24,577 nucleotides of DNA from a virus, in IMG/VR virus record IMGVR_UViG_3300020203_000097, positions 1 to 24,577 of that record; one strand, written 5' to 3'. This document shows positions 6,153 through 14,300 of this stretch, piece after piece (positions within the stretch are counted from its first letter, which is position 1; each line of letters opens with the position of its first letter). The notes below the pieces were generated by a model. The model saw only the letters and a list, made by a program, of their open reading frames with translations, had not been told where the DNA came from and did no database searches. The position numbers were made by a program, and so were the translations under genes.

Positions 6153-7331
6153 ATGATAATCACAGACTTGACACTCATAAACGAAAGAAAATACACGGAT
6201 TTGGCTGATGCTGAATTCGGCAAAAGACGCGCAATGGTGAATACCCATATCGCATACTACAATGGCGAACACAAAAAGCAATTGGTCAAGAGTTCCGACA
6301 ACATCACCTACAATCTTTGTAAGCAAGTGGTAGATGAAACTGTTGCTTTTCTGTTACCGTTTACGCCTAAAATCGAAAGTGAAGGCAATCAAGAGTTCCT
6401 CAATGCCACGTGGGACGCGTTGGGTGGTTCTACCGTCCTACAAGAAATGGCTACCTATGGCAGTATTACTGGTCATGTGTTCGTGATGGTAACGCCACGT
6501 CTTAACGGGTTGCCACAAGTGACAATCATCCCCACTGAGAACGTTATCCAGTACGTGGCAAGCGGACACTCTTCGGCTATTATCGGCTATGAAATTCGGT
6601 GGGGTAATGAGCGCCAACTCATTTTGTTAGAAGGCACAACGTGGGTTATTTATGAGTACACCCTAAAGGGGCGCAAATGGGAACTGGTGCATGAGCCGAT
6701 TATGTGGGACTATGCCCAATGCCCAATTGTCGGATGGAAACATAACCCCTCTATCGGTAGCGTGTACGGTTCTTCGGATATTCCGCATTACGCCATGAAT
6801 GATGACATAAATAAGATTGCCAGTGACGTAAATTCTATTTTGCGCTACCACGCTTCACCAACAACGGTAGGCACTGGATTTGTGGCTGATGAACTGATGG
6901 AAACACCAATCGGCGGGTTTATGAGCATTAAAAACCCTGATGCCAAAATCTTTAACCTAGAGATGAGTTCCGATTTGAGTTCATCCATGACCATGTTGGA
7001 ATCGCTCATTAACCGATTTTTTCGGCAAGCGCGGGTAGTTATCGTAGAGGGTGTGGATAACTTTCGTGGCATGACTAATCTAGGTGTGCGTGCGTCTTTT
7101 GCGCCAATGATTGCCCACAACGAAACTCTACGCAGACAGTACAGCGAAGGGATTAAACGTATTTCGTTGCTGATGTTGGAACTATCGGCGTTGCCCATTG
7201 ATACACGGATTAGTGTCGTGTGGGGTGAAGCGCTACCCGTAGACGCAAGTCAGGAATTGGCACTCATTGAACGTCAAGTGGCATTGGGTGTGATGGACAT
7301 TGAGCAAGCCAAACAACGCTTAGGGCTATAG
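6153..7331 (+). CDS. Portal protein (SPP1 gp6-like)
   Basis: This 392-residue protein begins on the base after the terminase stop, with AGGAG (6140-6144) 8 nt upstream. It forms the dodecameric channel through which DNA enters the capsid and to which the tail attaches. Features typical of SPP1-type portals are the early YYNGEH, the segment NITYNLCKQVVDETVAFLLP, the DINKIASDVNSILRY stretch before the central channel helices, and the late ALIERQVALGVMDIEQAKQRLGL tail seen in many siphovirus portals. It is somewhat shorter than SPP1 gp6. Position right after the large terminase and before the scaffold supports the call. Confidence 0.88.
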   Translation: MIITDLTLINERKYTDLADAEFGKRRAMVNTHIAYYNGEHKKQLVKSSDNITYNLCKQVVDETVAFLLPFTPKIESEGNQEFLNATWDALGGSTVLQEMATYGSITGHVFVMVTPRLNGLPQVTIIPTENVIQYVASGHSSAIIGYEIRWGNERQLILLEGTTWVIYEYTLKGRKWELVHEPIMWDYAQCPIVGWKHNPSIGSVYGSSDIPHYAMNDDINKIASDVNSILRYHASPTTVGTGFVADELMETPIGGFMSIKNPDAKIFNLEMSSDLSSSMTMLESLINRFFRQARVVIVEGVDNFRGMTNLGVRASFAPMIAHNETLRRQYSEGIKRISLLMLELSALPIDTRISVVWGEALPVDASQELALIERQVALGVMDIEQAKQRLGL

Positions 7332-7332
7332 C

Positions 7333-7362
7333 TTGCAATTCAGAACAAAAGTATGCTATAAT
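7333..7362 (+). promoter_or_regulatory. Promoter before the scaffold and capsid genes
   Basis: TTGCAA (7333-7338), an 18-nt spacer and TATAAT (7357-7362), with TGC before the -10 (extended -10). It lies directly after the portal stop. It would give extra mRNA for scaffold and capsid proteins, which are needed in hundreds of copies. Confidence 0.7.
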
Positions 7363-7402
7363 GAAAATGTTTATCGCAAAAATACAATAAAGGGTGTCTG
7401 AG

Positions 7403-7909
7403 ATGCTAAATGAAGATGGTGAATTTCCAGTGGAAAAAGCCGTTGTGGAAACACAAGCGGATGGTCTAGGTGTGCCATACTACCGTTCACAAGCTGAAAA
7501 GTTTGAACGACTTTTTAACAAGTCGGAATTGGCAATGGCAAAATTACAAGAGTCCGCAACCCAACGGGATGAGTCTATATCGGCTTTTACCGTGCGCGTT
7601 GCAGAAATTGAGCAATCCCTAGAACAAGAACGCGCATTGCGCTTCTCAGAACTCAAAAAGCGGGTGCTATCGGAAAATCGGTTAGATGTTGATTTTATGG
7701 AATTCTTATCAGGAACTGATGAGGAAACTGTAACCGCGCAAGCCCAAAAACTTGCAGTAAAACTAAGCGCCACACATGCCGAATTGGTTGCACCAAAACC
7801 GCAAGTGTTACCGCGCATGGGTGGGCTAGGGCAACCGACTATCGGCAAACCCGCACATCTTAGTAACACCACACCATCACAATTAGGTGGTGGTTTTAAC
7901 CTAAAATAA
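7403..7909 (+). CDS. Capsid scaffolding protein
   Basis: I start this at the ATG at 7403, which has AAGGG 8 nt upstream; an in-frame GTG at 7394 is too close to that site. The product is 168 residues, acidic and mostly coiled coil from about 20 to 130 (for example YRSQAEKFERLFNKSELAMAKLQES and VAEIEQSLEQERALRFSELKKRVL). It has a flexible Pro/Gly-rich end (PKPQVLPRMGGLGQPTIGKP). A small acidic coiled-coil protein between portal and major capsid protein is the signature of the scaffold that templates procapsid assembly and then leaves. No protease gene is visible nearby. Confidence 0.8.
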   Translation: MLNEDGEFPVEKAVVETQADGLGVPYYRSQAEKFERLFNKSELAMAKLQESATQRDESISAFTVRVAEIEQSLEQERALRFSELKKRVLSENRLDVDFMEFLSGTDEETVTAQAQKLAVKLSATHAELVAPKPQVLPRMGGLGQPTIGKPAHLSNTTPSQLGGGFNLK

Positions 7910-7921
7910 TGGGAGAATCAC

Positions 7922-8779
7922 ATGCCAGCAGGAAATAGTACATATAACGATATTTCGGCTTTTGTCGCAAGTATTTATGAGGGGACACTCTTCACACTCT
8001 CTAATCAAGCGCGTTTGTTGCCTACCGTCCGCTTGTTTCAAGACGCGGTTGGGTTTGCGCCACGTGTGCTAGGCGAATACCAACCCGCCAACGTCCGCAC
8101 GGTTGCGGATGGTGAAGACGTTACGCCAACTCAGTTCAACAAAACATCATTGGCAACCGTAACCCCACAAAGACGCGCCGATCATTACCTTATCACGGAC
8201 GCACGCATGATGAGCGATCCTGATAACGTGATGCGTGATGCGTCCGAACAATTGGGTAGCGCTTTCGCCGATAATATTGACGCTGATATTGTGGCGCTTT
8301 TCGGTAGCCTTACAGGTGGTACTGTTGGTACTGCTGGCAACCCGCTCACATGGACTATGATTAGTAACGCGTCTGCCATTTTATCCGCACGTAAGGCAAA
8401 CGGACGTGTGTTCTGCGTCCTTCATCCATATCAGTTTGCAGACTTAGTAACATCCGCAACCACCACTGGACACGCAATCGCAAACGCGGTTAACGTTTAC
8501 AATGAACTGGATGGTGTGTATTTCACAAGCGGCGTTGTGGCAAACACCACGTTTGTTGTAACCAACGCTATCCCCATTGACGCTAGCGATGACGCTACGG
8601 GTGCAATGTATGTGAGCAACGCCATTGGTTTGGATATGCGACAAGGGTTTATGATTAACGCTTCACGGGATGAAAGTCGGTACAGCACCGAATTAAACGC
8701 AAGTATGGTTTATGGTGTTGGGGCTATCCGTCCGTTGTTGGGTGTGAAAATTGTCTCTGATGCAACTGTACCCGCCTAA
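7922..8779 (+). CDS. Major capsid protein 1
   Basis: This 285-residue protein follows the scaffold by 12 bp with GGGAG in front of its ATG. It has an N-terminal arm of about 30 residues and a body with the signature VRTVADGEDVTPTQF, YLITDARMMSDPDNVMRDAS, GRVFCVLHPYQ and a closing GVGAIRPLLGVKIVSDATVPA. This pattern belongs to a widespread group of HK97-fold capsid proteins annotated simply as major capsid protein. The next gene is a clear paralogue. Gene 1 has the longer arm, usually involved in contacts between capsomers, so I take it to be the main shell subunit. Confidence 0.85.
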   Translation: MPAGNSTYNDISAFVASIYEGTLFTLSNQARLLPTVRLFQDAVGFAPRVLGEYQPANVRTVADGEDVTPTQFNKTSLATVTPQRRADHYLITDARMMSDPDNVMRDASEQLGSAFADNIDADIVALFGSLTGGTVGTAGNPLTWTMISNASAILSARKANGRVFCVLHPYQFADLVTSATTTGHAIANAVNVYNELDGVYFTSGVVANTTFVVTNAIPIDASDDATGAMYVSNAIGLDMRQGFMINASRDESRYSTELNASMVYGVGAIRPLLGVKIVSDATVPA

Positions 8780-8798
8780 TTAACCTAAGGGGAATATG

Positions 8799-9602
8799 AT
8801 GGAAATTATCGGCACGCAATACACGGCTAAAATAGTATCACGGTTGCTACCGTGCGTTCACTTGTATGAGGACGCTACCGACTATTCCCCACGCACTATC
8901 GGCACTTTTTCAAACGCAAAGTTTCGCAGTGTTGCGGATGGTGAAGCAGTTACACCTACTGTATTTAGCAAAAATCGGCTAACCACGATTGCACCTATGT
9001 TCGTTACAGACAAGTTTATCATCACGGACACACGGATGAAAAGCGATCCCGCCAACGTGATGAGGGACGCGTCAAACGAATTGGCTTATGGTTTTGCCGA
9101 TAAACTGGACTCTGATATTGCAGAGAAATTTACAGGCTTTACTGGTGGGACGGTAGGCGTTACAAACACACCCCTAAAATGGGCAAGTATCCGCAATGCG
9201 TCCCTAATTCTATCGGCGAACAAGGCACACGGTAAATTGTTCTGTGTGCTTCATCCCTACCAATGGGTGCATTTGATGGATACTCTTATCGGCAACCCAC
9301 ACCCACGTGCAGTAACACCATACAATGACCTAGAGGGTGTGTACTTTGAGAGTGAACTCATGCCAAACATCACGTTTGTTGTATGCCCTACCGTCCTCAT
9401 CAATGAGGATAAAAACGCTTTTGGCGCTATGTTTGCGAGAGAAGCGATAGGGCTAGATATTCGGCAACCGTTCACCATTGAGACACAACGCAACGACAAA
9501 AATAACACCATTGAACTGGACGCGTCCGCTGGCTATGGCGTTGGCGTTACCCGTCCAGAATTCGGCGTTACCATTATTTCGGATGCAAGTATACCCGCAT
9601 AA
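8799..9602 (+). CDS. Major capsid protein 2 (tandem paralogue)
   Basis: This 267-residue protein is a tandem duplicate of the preceding gene. Over about 145 residues aligned by eye, roughly half are identical, including VADGE-VTPT-F, ITD-RM-SDP-NVMRDAS, TGGTVG and FCVLHPYQ. Its N-terminal arm is about 15 residues shorter. The ATG at 8799 is preferred over 8796 because it is 6 nt from AAGGGG. It could make pentamers or a minor shell component, as duplicated capsid genes do in T4 (gp23 and gp24), or be an alternative subunit. The frame is intact and conserved, so it is not a decaying copy. Confidence 0.85.
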   Translation: MEIIGTQYTAKIVSRLLPCVHLYEDATDYSPRTIGTFSNAKFRSVADGEAVTPTVFSKNRLTTIAPMFVTDKFIITDTRMKSDPANVMRDASNELAYGFADKLDSDIAEKFTGFTGGTVGVTNTPLKWASIRNASLILSANKAHGKLFCVLHPYQWVHLMDTLIGNPHPRAVTPYNDLEGVYFESELMPNITFVVCPTVLINEDKNAFGAMFAREAIGLDIRQPFTIETQRNDKNNTIELDASAGYGVGVTRPEFGVTIISDASIPA

Positions 9603-9649
9603 TTTCATTTTCGATTTGGCTAAGCCAATAGTAGAGGAACTAAAAACAA

Positions 9650-10054
9650 ATGAGTGAATCTCTGAATGTAAATATCGTAACTTACCAACTTGAGTCCGCT
9701 ATCGTTGTTGGTGATAGTTTTCAAGCATTGGTGTTAAAAGCACCAGTGAGCGCCAATGGTGGTGCTATCCGAATTGTTGATGCCTACGTGGTCAATGGCG
9801 CGGCAACAACCGCTGGAACTGGCTGGAGCGTCACATTGCAGAATCGTGGTACTACTGGTGTGGTTAGCGCGGTTGCAATGTCCGCATTGGCGGGTGGTAC
9901 TGGTAGTCCGTTTGCACTCAATACACCCCAACAGTTCACGATCACCGCGCCTATCCTAAAAGCTGGTGAATGGCTGGGATTTGTGAAGAATCAAACCAAT
10001 ACTAGCGCTCCAGTGAATGGTCAATTGGTGATTCATTACTTGAATGGCGTATAG
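9650..10054 (+). CDS. Probable capsid decoration/cement protein
   Basis: This 134-residue protein is rich in Val, Thr, Ala, Gly and Asn, has no Cys, and looks all-beta (TYQLESAIVVGDSFQALVLKAP, then GEWLGFVKNQTNTSAPVNGQLVIHYLNG). It lies directly after the capsid genes and before a strong terminator, where head decoration proteins are usually found. The best ribosome binding site, AGAGGAA, is rather far (about 13 nt) from the ATG at 9650. The function is inferred from position and composition; a small tail or fibre protein is the alternative. Confidence 0.55.
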   Translation: MSESLNVNIVTYQLESAIVVGDSFQALVLKAPVSANGGAIRIVDAYVVNGAATTAGTGWSVTLQNRGTTGVVSAVAMSALAGGTGSPFALNTPQQFTITAPILKAGEWLGFVKNQTNTSAPVNGQLVIHYLNGV

Positions 10055-10078
10055 CCCACCCACCACCAATATACACGT

Positions 10079-10105
10079 AGTCCCTAGCAATAGGGACTTT
10101 TTTTT
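10079..10105 (+). terminator. Rho-independent terminator ending the head operon
   Basis: An 8-bp perfect stem, AGTCCCTA (10079-10086) with TAGGGACT (10091-10098), a 4-nt GCAA loop and a run of eight or more T. It separates the head genes from the glycosyltransferase cassette. Confidence 0.9.
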
Positions 10106-10123
10106 ATACTTTTGTGCTATAAT
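10095..10123 (+). promoter_or_regulatory. Promoter of the glycosyltransferase cassette
   Basis: An extended -10, TGCTATAAT (10115-10123), starts 9 nt after the terminator's T-run. The only -35 candidate at the right distance, GACTTT (10095-10100, 17-nt spacer), lies in the terminator itself. Terminator and promoter are thus fused back to back, resetting transcription before the inserted genes. Confidence 0.6.
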
Positions 10124-10162
10124 TTAGGTATCGGAAAACACACACAAGCGGATGTAAAACAC

Positions 10163-11305
10163 ATGGCTAAAATAATGATTCACTCAAACGCAATATGGGC
10201 AAGTACGGGTTATGGTGTGCAAACTGGATTGCTTGCCAACGCGCTTGCACGGGATGGACACACGGTAACAAATAGCGCCAATTATGGCTTGCACGGTAGC
10301 CCTATAAACGTCAATGGCATTGAGGTTATTGGTGGTGGTAAGGACGTGTGGGGTAATGATGTAATAAAAGCCCACCAACAGTTCTATCAAGCTGATGTTA
10401 CTATCGGCTTATACGATATATGGGCAATGCAAGAGTCCGTGTTATCGTCACTGGAAAACTATTGGCATTGGTTGCCACTTGACCACGATCCCATAGTCCC
10501 TATGGTGATGAGCCGCCTACCACTTATCACGGGAATAATCGCTATGTCGGAATTTGGGCATAAGCAATTGTCGGATGTGGGTTTTGAGAGTACCTATATC
10601 CCACACGCCATTGACACAACCATTTTTAAGCCAATGGATAAATTAGAAGCGCGTACTATGGTCAACTTTCCACACGATAAATTTATCGTGGGGATGTTCA
10701 TGGCGAATAAAGGTTCACCATCACGAAAGAGATTTGACCAACAAATACGCGCATTTGCCATGTTCACACGCTCACACCCTGACAGTATGTTGTATATTCA
10801 CTCAGATATTACTGGTCATGGTGGTGATGACCTAAATCGGCTCATCGAATTGGCTGAAACACAATTCGCGGTTAAGCTGAACGTGCGATTTGTGAATCAG
10901 TATCGGTATGGTGCAAGCATGGTAAGCGCCAATGAGATTGCAACCCTCATGAACGCTTGCGACATAGTTTCAAATGCTACTGGTGGTGAAGGGTTTGGCG
11001 TGCCAATCATAGAAGCACAAGCGTGCGGTACACCCGTTATTGTGACGGATTTTTCTGCCATGCCTGAACTGGTGGTGGGTGGGTACAAAGTCGGATACAC
11101 CGATTTACAATACACCACACTTGAATCATATCAATGCAACCCGTCCGTAAAAGCCATTTTTGAAGCATTGGTCACTGAATGCTACACGGCTGAAAAGTCT
11201 GAGTTTAGACGACAACTCATCAGTAAGACCACGCACGAAAAATATGGCATTGATACCGTGTACGAAACTTACTGGCAACCGTTTATCGAAAGAGTGTCAA
11301 AATGA
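10163..11305 (+). CDS. Glycosyltransferase, GT4-like (GT-B fold)
   Basis: I start this 380-residue protein at the ATG at 10163; the longer frame begins in the promoter. It shows the hallmarks of GT-B retaining glycosyltransferases. There is a Gly-rich N-terminal loop (WASTGYGVQTGLLANAL, residues 12-28). The sugar-nucleotide site is EGFGVPIIEAQACGTPVIVTDFSAMPELV at 276-304, with the E-x7-E pair Glu276 and Glu284. The start of the second domain is HDKFIVGMFMANKGSPSRKRFDQQIRAF. There is no signal peptide or membrane segment, so it acts in the cytoplasm. It overlaps the next glycosyltransferase by 4 nt. Substrates cannot be read from sequence; virion proteins or host surface glycans are the likely targets. 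Confidence 0.88.
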   Translation: MAKIMIHSNAIWASTGYGVQTGLLANALARDGHTVTNSANYGLHGSPINVNGIEVIGGGKDVWGNDVIKAHQQFYQADVTIGLYDIWAMQESVLSSLENYWHWLPLDHDPIVPMVMSRLPLITGIIAMSEFGHKQLSDVGFESTYIPHAIDTTIFKPMDKLEARTMVNFPHDKFIVGMFMANKGSPSRKRFDQQIRAFAMFTRSHPDSMLYIHSDITGHGGDDLNRLIELAETQFAVKLNVRFVNQYRYGASMVSANEIATLMNACDIVSNATGGEGFGVPIIEAQACGTPVIVTDFSAMPELVVGGYKVGYTDLQYTTLESYQCNPSVKAIFEALVTECYTAEKSEFRRQLISKTTHEKYGIDTVYETYWQPFIERVSK

Positions 11306-12048
11306 GCAAAAACAGTGTGGTACATCCCACGTCCTACCGAATTGGCGTGCGTCCAAAGAATCACATCAGTGTGATTTTGCCTAGCCGTAACGCTAACCCT
11401 GATGAGCTATCGCGTGCCATTGAGTCTTGTATCGGCTTAGGTGTGTCGGTGTGCCTATGGTTTGACCACGATTATGATGAGCCACCCCATATTCCCAACG
11501 TTCTTTATAACCGATTGGTGAATGTTGGCATGGGTAGAGTAGGCAAAGTGCAAGCCATGAACAACGCGTTGGCAATGGTCAAAACGCCTTACTACCTGTA
11601 CTTAGGTGATGACGACTATTTGGGGGCTGGCATTCTGGAACTAGCTGATGCCCTTGCCCAACGTCCTGAATGCAGTTTCGCCTACGGGTTGCAACGCTTT
11701 ATCGGCGCACGCAATGATGATGTGCAAGCACGCCAATATCATGGCGGGGAATTGTATCACTCTAACGTGCCACTGAACGCATTGCTATACAGAACGGACG
11801 TGGCGCGTTCTATCGGCTATGATGACAACATTCACAATATTGAGGGTGTGGGCAAGCCCGAAGATTACGACTTGCTTTTGTCTCTGCATGAACTAGGACA
11901 TAACGGGATTGCAGTTCCCACGCGCAACGTGGTCATATACTACACCCTGTCATTTACCCGTGAATGGGCAAAAATGCAATCAGAAATAGCACAAGTAACC
12001 GCTCAATTCAAACGCAAGCACCCACGTTTTATCGGTTCATCCCTATAG
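11302..12048 (+). CDS. Glycosyltransferase, GT2-like (GT-A fold)
   Basis: This 248-residue protein is translationally coupled to the previous glycosyltransferase (ATGA overlap). It has a GT-A nucleotide-binding start (HISVILPSRNANPDELSRAIESC, residues 21-43), a repeat helix with KVQAMNNALAMVKTPYYLYLGDDDY in which Asp103-105 form the DXD metal site, and PEDYDLLLSLHELG at 186-199 giving the likely catalytic Glu187/Asp188. It has no membrane segments, so it is soluble. The pair probably builds or extends one glycan in two steps. The ribosome binding site is weak, consistent with coupling. No polymerase or flippase gene is nearby. Confidence 0.85.
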   Translation: MSKNSVVHPTSYRIGVRPKNHISVILPSRNANPDELSRAIESCIGLGVSVCLWFDHDYDEPPHIPNVLYNRLVNVGMGRVGKVQAMNNALAMVKTPYYLYLGDDDYLGAGILELADALAQRPECSFAYGLQRFIGARNDDVQARQYHGGELYHSNVPLNALLYRTDVARSIGYDDNIHNIEGVGKPEDYDLLLSLHELGHNGIAVPTRNVVIYYTLSFTREWAKMQSEIAQVTAQFKRKHPRFIGSSL

Positions 12049-12060
12049 AAGGAAAACATC

Positions 12061-12627
12061 ATGGCACGGATTGGTATGGCAAGTCTCATTCTTGAACTGC
12101 GTAATTTGGCGCAAGCTGGCAACGCCGATTATGTCCTGAACTCTGTCACATACTGGACGGATGACCAACTGCAATCGGCGTTGGACGTGTGGCAGTACCA
12201 GAATTACAAAATCCCACTGGATTATATAACTGATTCTAGCACGGACTATCGGCTACCTACCCGCATTGAACGTGCGGGTTTGAATAGCGGTTTTTCGGTG
12301 ATGAATGCTGATGGTAATGTGGTAAGCGCGGTACTCTATAGCATAAATTATGATTCTAGCGTCTTGACCTTCACCACTGCACAAAATGGGGTAGCCTATA
12401 CCGCCAACTACCGTTCATATAACTTGAACAATGCGGTAGCGGACGTGTGGGGAATTAAGGCTGGCTACTTTGCCGATTTGGTATCGTGGGCAAGCGATAA
12501 CCATAGAGTAGATTTGGGCAAACAGTATGAGAATGCGCTTGCCATGCAACGCAAATTTGCAAACCTGACAAACGCCATTGTTTTTTCAAGACGTTTTCGC
12601 ACGGATGAGGTTAATTATGAGGATTAG
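12061..12627 (+). CDS. Head-tail connector/adaptor protein (putative)
   Basis: This 188-residue protein has AAGGA 8 nt before its ATG. It begins with helical segments (ASLILELRNLAQAG and TDDQLQSALDVWQYQN), followed by a beta-rich centre and a C-terminal helical run (NAVADVWGIKAGYFADLVSWASDNHRVDLGKQYENALAMQRKFANL). The last pattern resembles adaptors that dock under the portal. Position before the head-closure and neck genes supports an adaptor. Sequence alone does not identify the family, so confidence is moderate. It overlaps the next gene by 11 nt. Confidence 0.6.
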   Translation: MARIGMASLILELRNLAQAGNADYVLNSVTYWTDDQLQSALDVWQYQNYKIPLDYITDSSTDYRLPTRIERAGLNSGFSVMNADGNVVSAVLYSINYDSSVLTFTTAQNGVAYTANYRSYNLNNAVADVWGIKAGYFADLVSWASDNHRVDLGKQYENALAMQRKFANLTNAIVFSRRFRTDEVNYED

Positions 12628-12979
12628 CCCTAAGCAACTGGACTCAATGCGTGCGTTTGTAAATGGTACTCTGCCTGATACATGCACCATTAGGGCATAT
12701 AGTAGTGTCTCTGATGGCGCGGGTGGGCTTACCAACACCCTAACCGTTGGGGTTGTATCGGCTTGCCGAATCGATCCATCAGGTTCTTCGATACAGCTGG
12801 ACATAAAAGCAAGTGGTGAACGGCTTAGGCGCATGTGGATGATTACGCTACCCGCAACGGTTGTAATCAGTAAAGCAAGCGTCTTTACCATCAATGGCGC
12901 AAATTATGAGCCGATAAAAATATATGATGGTCATTCATGGGATGTAAGTTCCCGTGCTGAAATTGTGGAAACAGAATGA
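12617..12979 (+). CDS. Head-closure (stopper) protein (putative)
   Basis: I start at the ATG at 12617, with GAGG six nt upstream, giving 120 residues; the longer frame from 12578 has no site. The product is a small beta-barrel-like protein (TCTIRAYSSVSDGAGGLTNTLT-VGVVSACRID, then WMITLPATVVISKASVFTINGANYEPIKI), a layout shared with SPP1 gp16-type stoppers that seal the filled head. The final sequence DVSSRAEIVE is also typical of that group. It overlaps the preceding gene by 11 nt and the following one by 4 nt. Confidence 0.65.
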   Translation: MRISPKQLDSMRAFVNGTLPDTCTIRAYSSVSDGAGGLTNTLTVGVVSACRIDPSGSSIQLDIKASGERLRRMWMITLPATVVISKASVFTINGANYEPIKIYDGHSWDVSSRAEIVETE

Positions 12980-13329
12980 GTACCATCACCATAAACCGCA
13001 AGCACTTTGATAACATCAACATCGAAGAAATTTCGGTTGTCGTGATAGAAGCGTTTGCGGATGTGATGGTTGCGGAAATTGTTGATAACTGGTCTCCAAC
13101 ATCACCTTCATCCCCACATACTGCACCCGCCATTGACACAGGACGGCTAAACCGCGAAACAAGACGCGCCAAAGTCATGCGGATGCGATTAGAATTCGGC
13201 ACACCCTACGCAGTATTTTTAGAGTATGGGACGCGTAGAATGTTGCCACGTCCATTTGTAAGACCAGCGTTTTACCGTGCGTTAAAAAGTGACGTGCTGG
13301 CTAAACGGCTCAAAAAAGAACTGGAATAA
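12976..13329 (+). CDS. Neck/tail-completion protein, HK97 gp10-like
   Basis: This 117-residue protein overlaps the previous gene by ATGA. The C-terminal half carries the family signature TGRLNRE (55-61), then FGTPYAVFLEYGTRRMLPRPFVRPAF (74-99). These Tyr-x-x-x-Leu-Glu-Tyr-Gly-Thr and Arg-Pro-Phe-x-x-Pro-Ala blocks are highly characteristic of gp10-like neck proteins. It sits between stopper and tail terminator as expected. Confidence 0.85.
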   Translation: MSTITINRKHFDNINIEEISVVVIEAFADVMVAEIVDNWSPTSPSSPHTAPAIDTGRLNRETRRAKVMRMRLEFGTPYAVFLEYGTRRMLPRPFVRPAFYRALKSDVLAKRLKKELE

Positions 13330-13331
13330 AG

Positions 13332-13373
13332 GCGTAGACACAACGTGTACACCCGTAGACAAATTGTACACAC
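13332..13373. repeat. Two tandem imperfect 21-bp repeats (operator-like)
   Basis: The unit [GC]CGTAGACA followed by a TGTACA-containing palindrome occurs at 13332-13352 and 13353-13373, with 15 of 21 positions identical. The two TGTAC cores are 21 bp apart, two helical turns. They fill the 66-bp gap before the tail terminator gene. Confidence 0.55.
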
Positions 13374-13404
13374 CTTATCGGCATAATAATAAAGGATGCA
13401 CCCC

Positions 13405-13818
13405 ATGAACTTACCTGATGTGGACTACGGAATTTATCAAAAACTTATCGCAAGTGCCACCATCACAACGCTTGTCGGTGGTGCAGTTACCCCACGCATT
13501 TACAATTTGCAAGCACCGATACAATCGGCGTTGCCCTATATCGTCTTCTACCATAATGCGGGTGGTTTTGACAACCTTACGCCACGTGGGGAATACACTT
13601 TTGATTACCGTGTAGAATGCGTTGCAGATTCAAGACAAGTGTGCTATACTGTTGCCAACGCGTGCGCTACCCACTTGCACAACAACGATATTCCCCTCAC
13701 TGGTTACAGCAACTATAGCACCAAAATAGGGCAAGTCTATTCGTTCATCGAAAATGACAATGGCAAGCAATATTGGCGCAAGGGTTTTGACATCAAGATA
13801 AGATATTCTATAGAATAG
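13405..13818 (+). CDS. Tail terminator protein (DUF3168-like)
   Basis: I choose the ATG at 13405, 8 nt from AAAGG; the frame's earlier ATG at 13396 overlaps that site. The 137-residue product has the order typical of tail terminators: a short N-terminal helix (IYQKLIASATITTLVGG), then PRIYNLQAPIQSALPYIVFYHNAGGF, a central YTFDYRVECVADSRQVCYTVANACATHL and a final beta strand WRKGFDIKIRYSIE. It forms the hexameric ring that stops tail-tube growth and joins the tail to the head. A promoter for the next gene lies inside it. Confidence 0.8.
   Translation: MNLPDVDYGIYQKLIASATITTLVGGAVTPRIYNLQAPIQSALPYIVFYHNAGGFDNLTPRGEYTFDYRVECVADSRQVCYTVANACATHLHNNDIPLTGYSNYSTKIGQVYSFIENDNGKQYWRKGFDIKIRYSIE
13622..13650 (+). 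promoter_or_regulatory. Internal promoter upstream of the major tail protein
   Basis: TTGCAG (13622-13627), a 17-nt spacer and TATACT (13645-13650), with TGC giving an extended -10. It lies inside the tail terminator gene about 180 bp before the major tail protein gene, a product needed in many copies. Coding constraint makes chance possible. Confidence 0.45.
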
Positions 13819-13828
13819 GAAAAAATCA

Positions 13829-14260
13829 ATGGCAACTAACGCAAGTAATCGTTACACAGGTGAACTTTTGCATATTTCGTTTAAGGGCGTGGTCTTACAA
13901 GCAGACTTCCGCTCAGTGTCGGTAACAGAATCTACGGATACAGTGGACGTTAGTGCGGGTGCTTCACGTGCGCGTACTTACATCCGCACACTGAATGCCG
14001 CTGAAATTACCATCGAATATTTAGAACAATTGACAACCGCGGGAAGCGCTATTCGTACCGCGTTGGCATTGAACGCTGATGGTACTCTGATTTACGCTCC
14101 TGAAGGAACTGCCGTAGGCAAACCACGCTATTCCTGTATCGCAATGGTTACAGGTGTGGATCGCACATACCCCTATGATGACATTGTTTCGGTATCTGTG
14201 AATCTTCTACGTGATGGTGCATGGATTGCTCATTACGAACAATTGGCAAGCGTATTCTAA
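13829..14260 (+). CDS. Major tail (tube) protein
   Basis: This 143-residue protein lies between the tail terminator and the chaperone frames, the fixed place of the tube subunit. It is beta-rich (GELLHISFKGVVLQADFRSVSVTESTDTVDVSAG) and has a long loop and helix region (AAEITIEYLEQLTTAGSAIRTALAL), then VSVSVNLLRDGAWI, like the tail-tube fold shared by siphoviruses. AGGA lies 10 nt before the ATG. It is shorter than lambda gpV and has no added Ig-like domain. Confidence 0.82.
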   Translation: MATNASNRYTGELLHISFKGVVLQADFRSVSVTESTDTVDVSAGASRARTYIRTLNAAEITIEYLEQLTTAGSAIRTALALNADGTLIYAPEGTAVGKPRYSCIAMVTGVDRTYPYDDIVSVSVNLLRDGAWIAHYEQLASVF

Positions 14261-14300
14261 TCTCAATTTTATCTCACATATAACCCTATAAGGCATTAAC

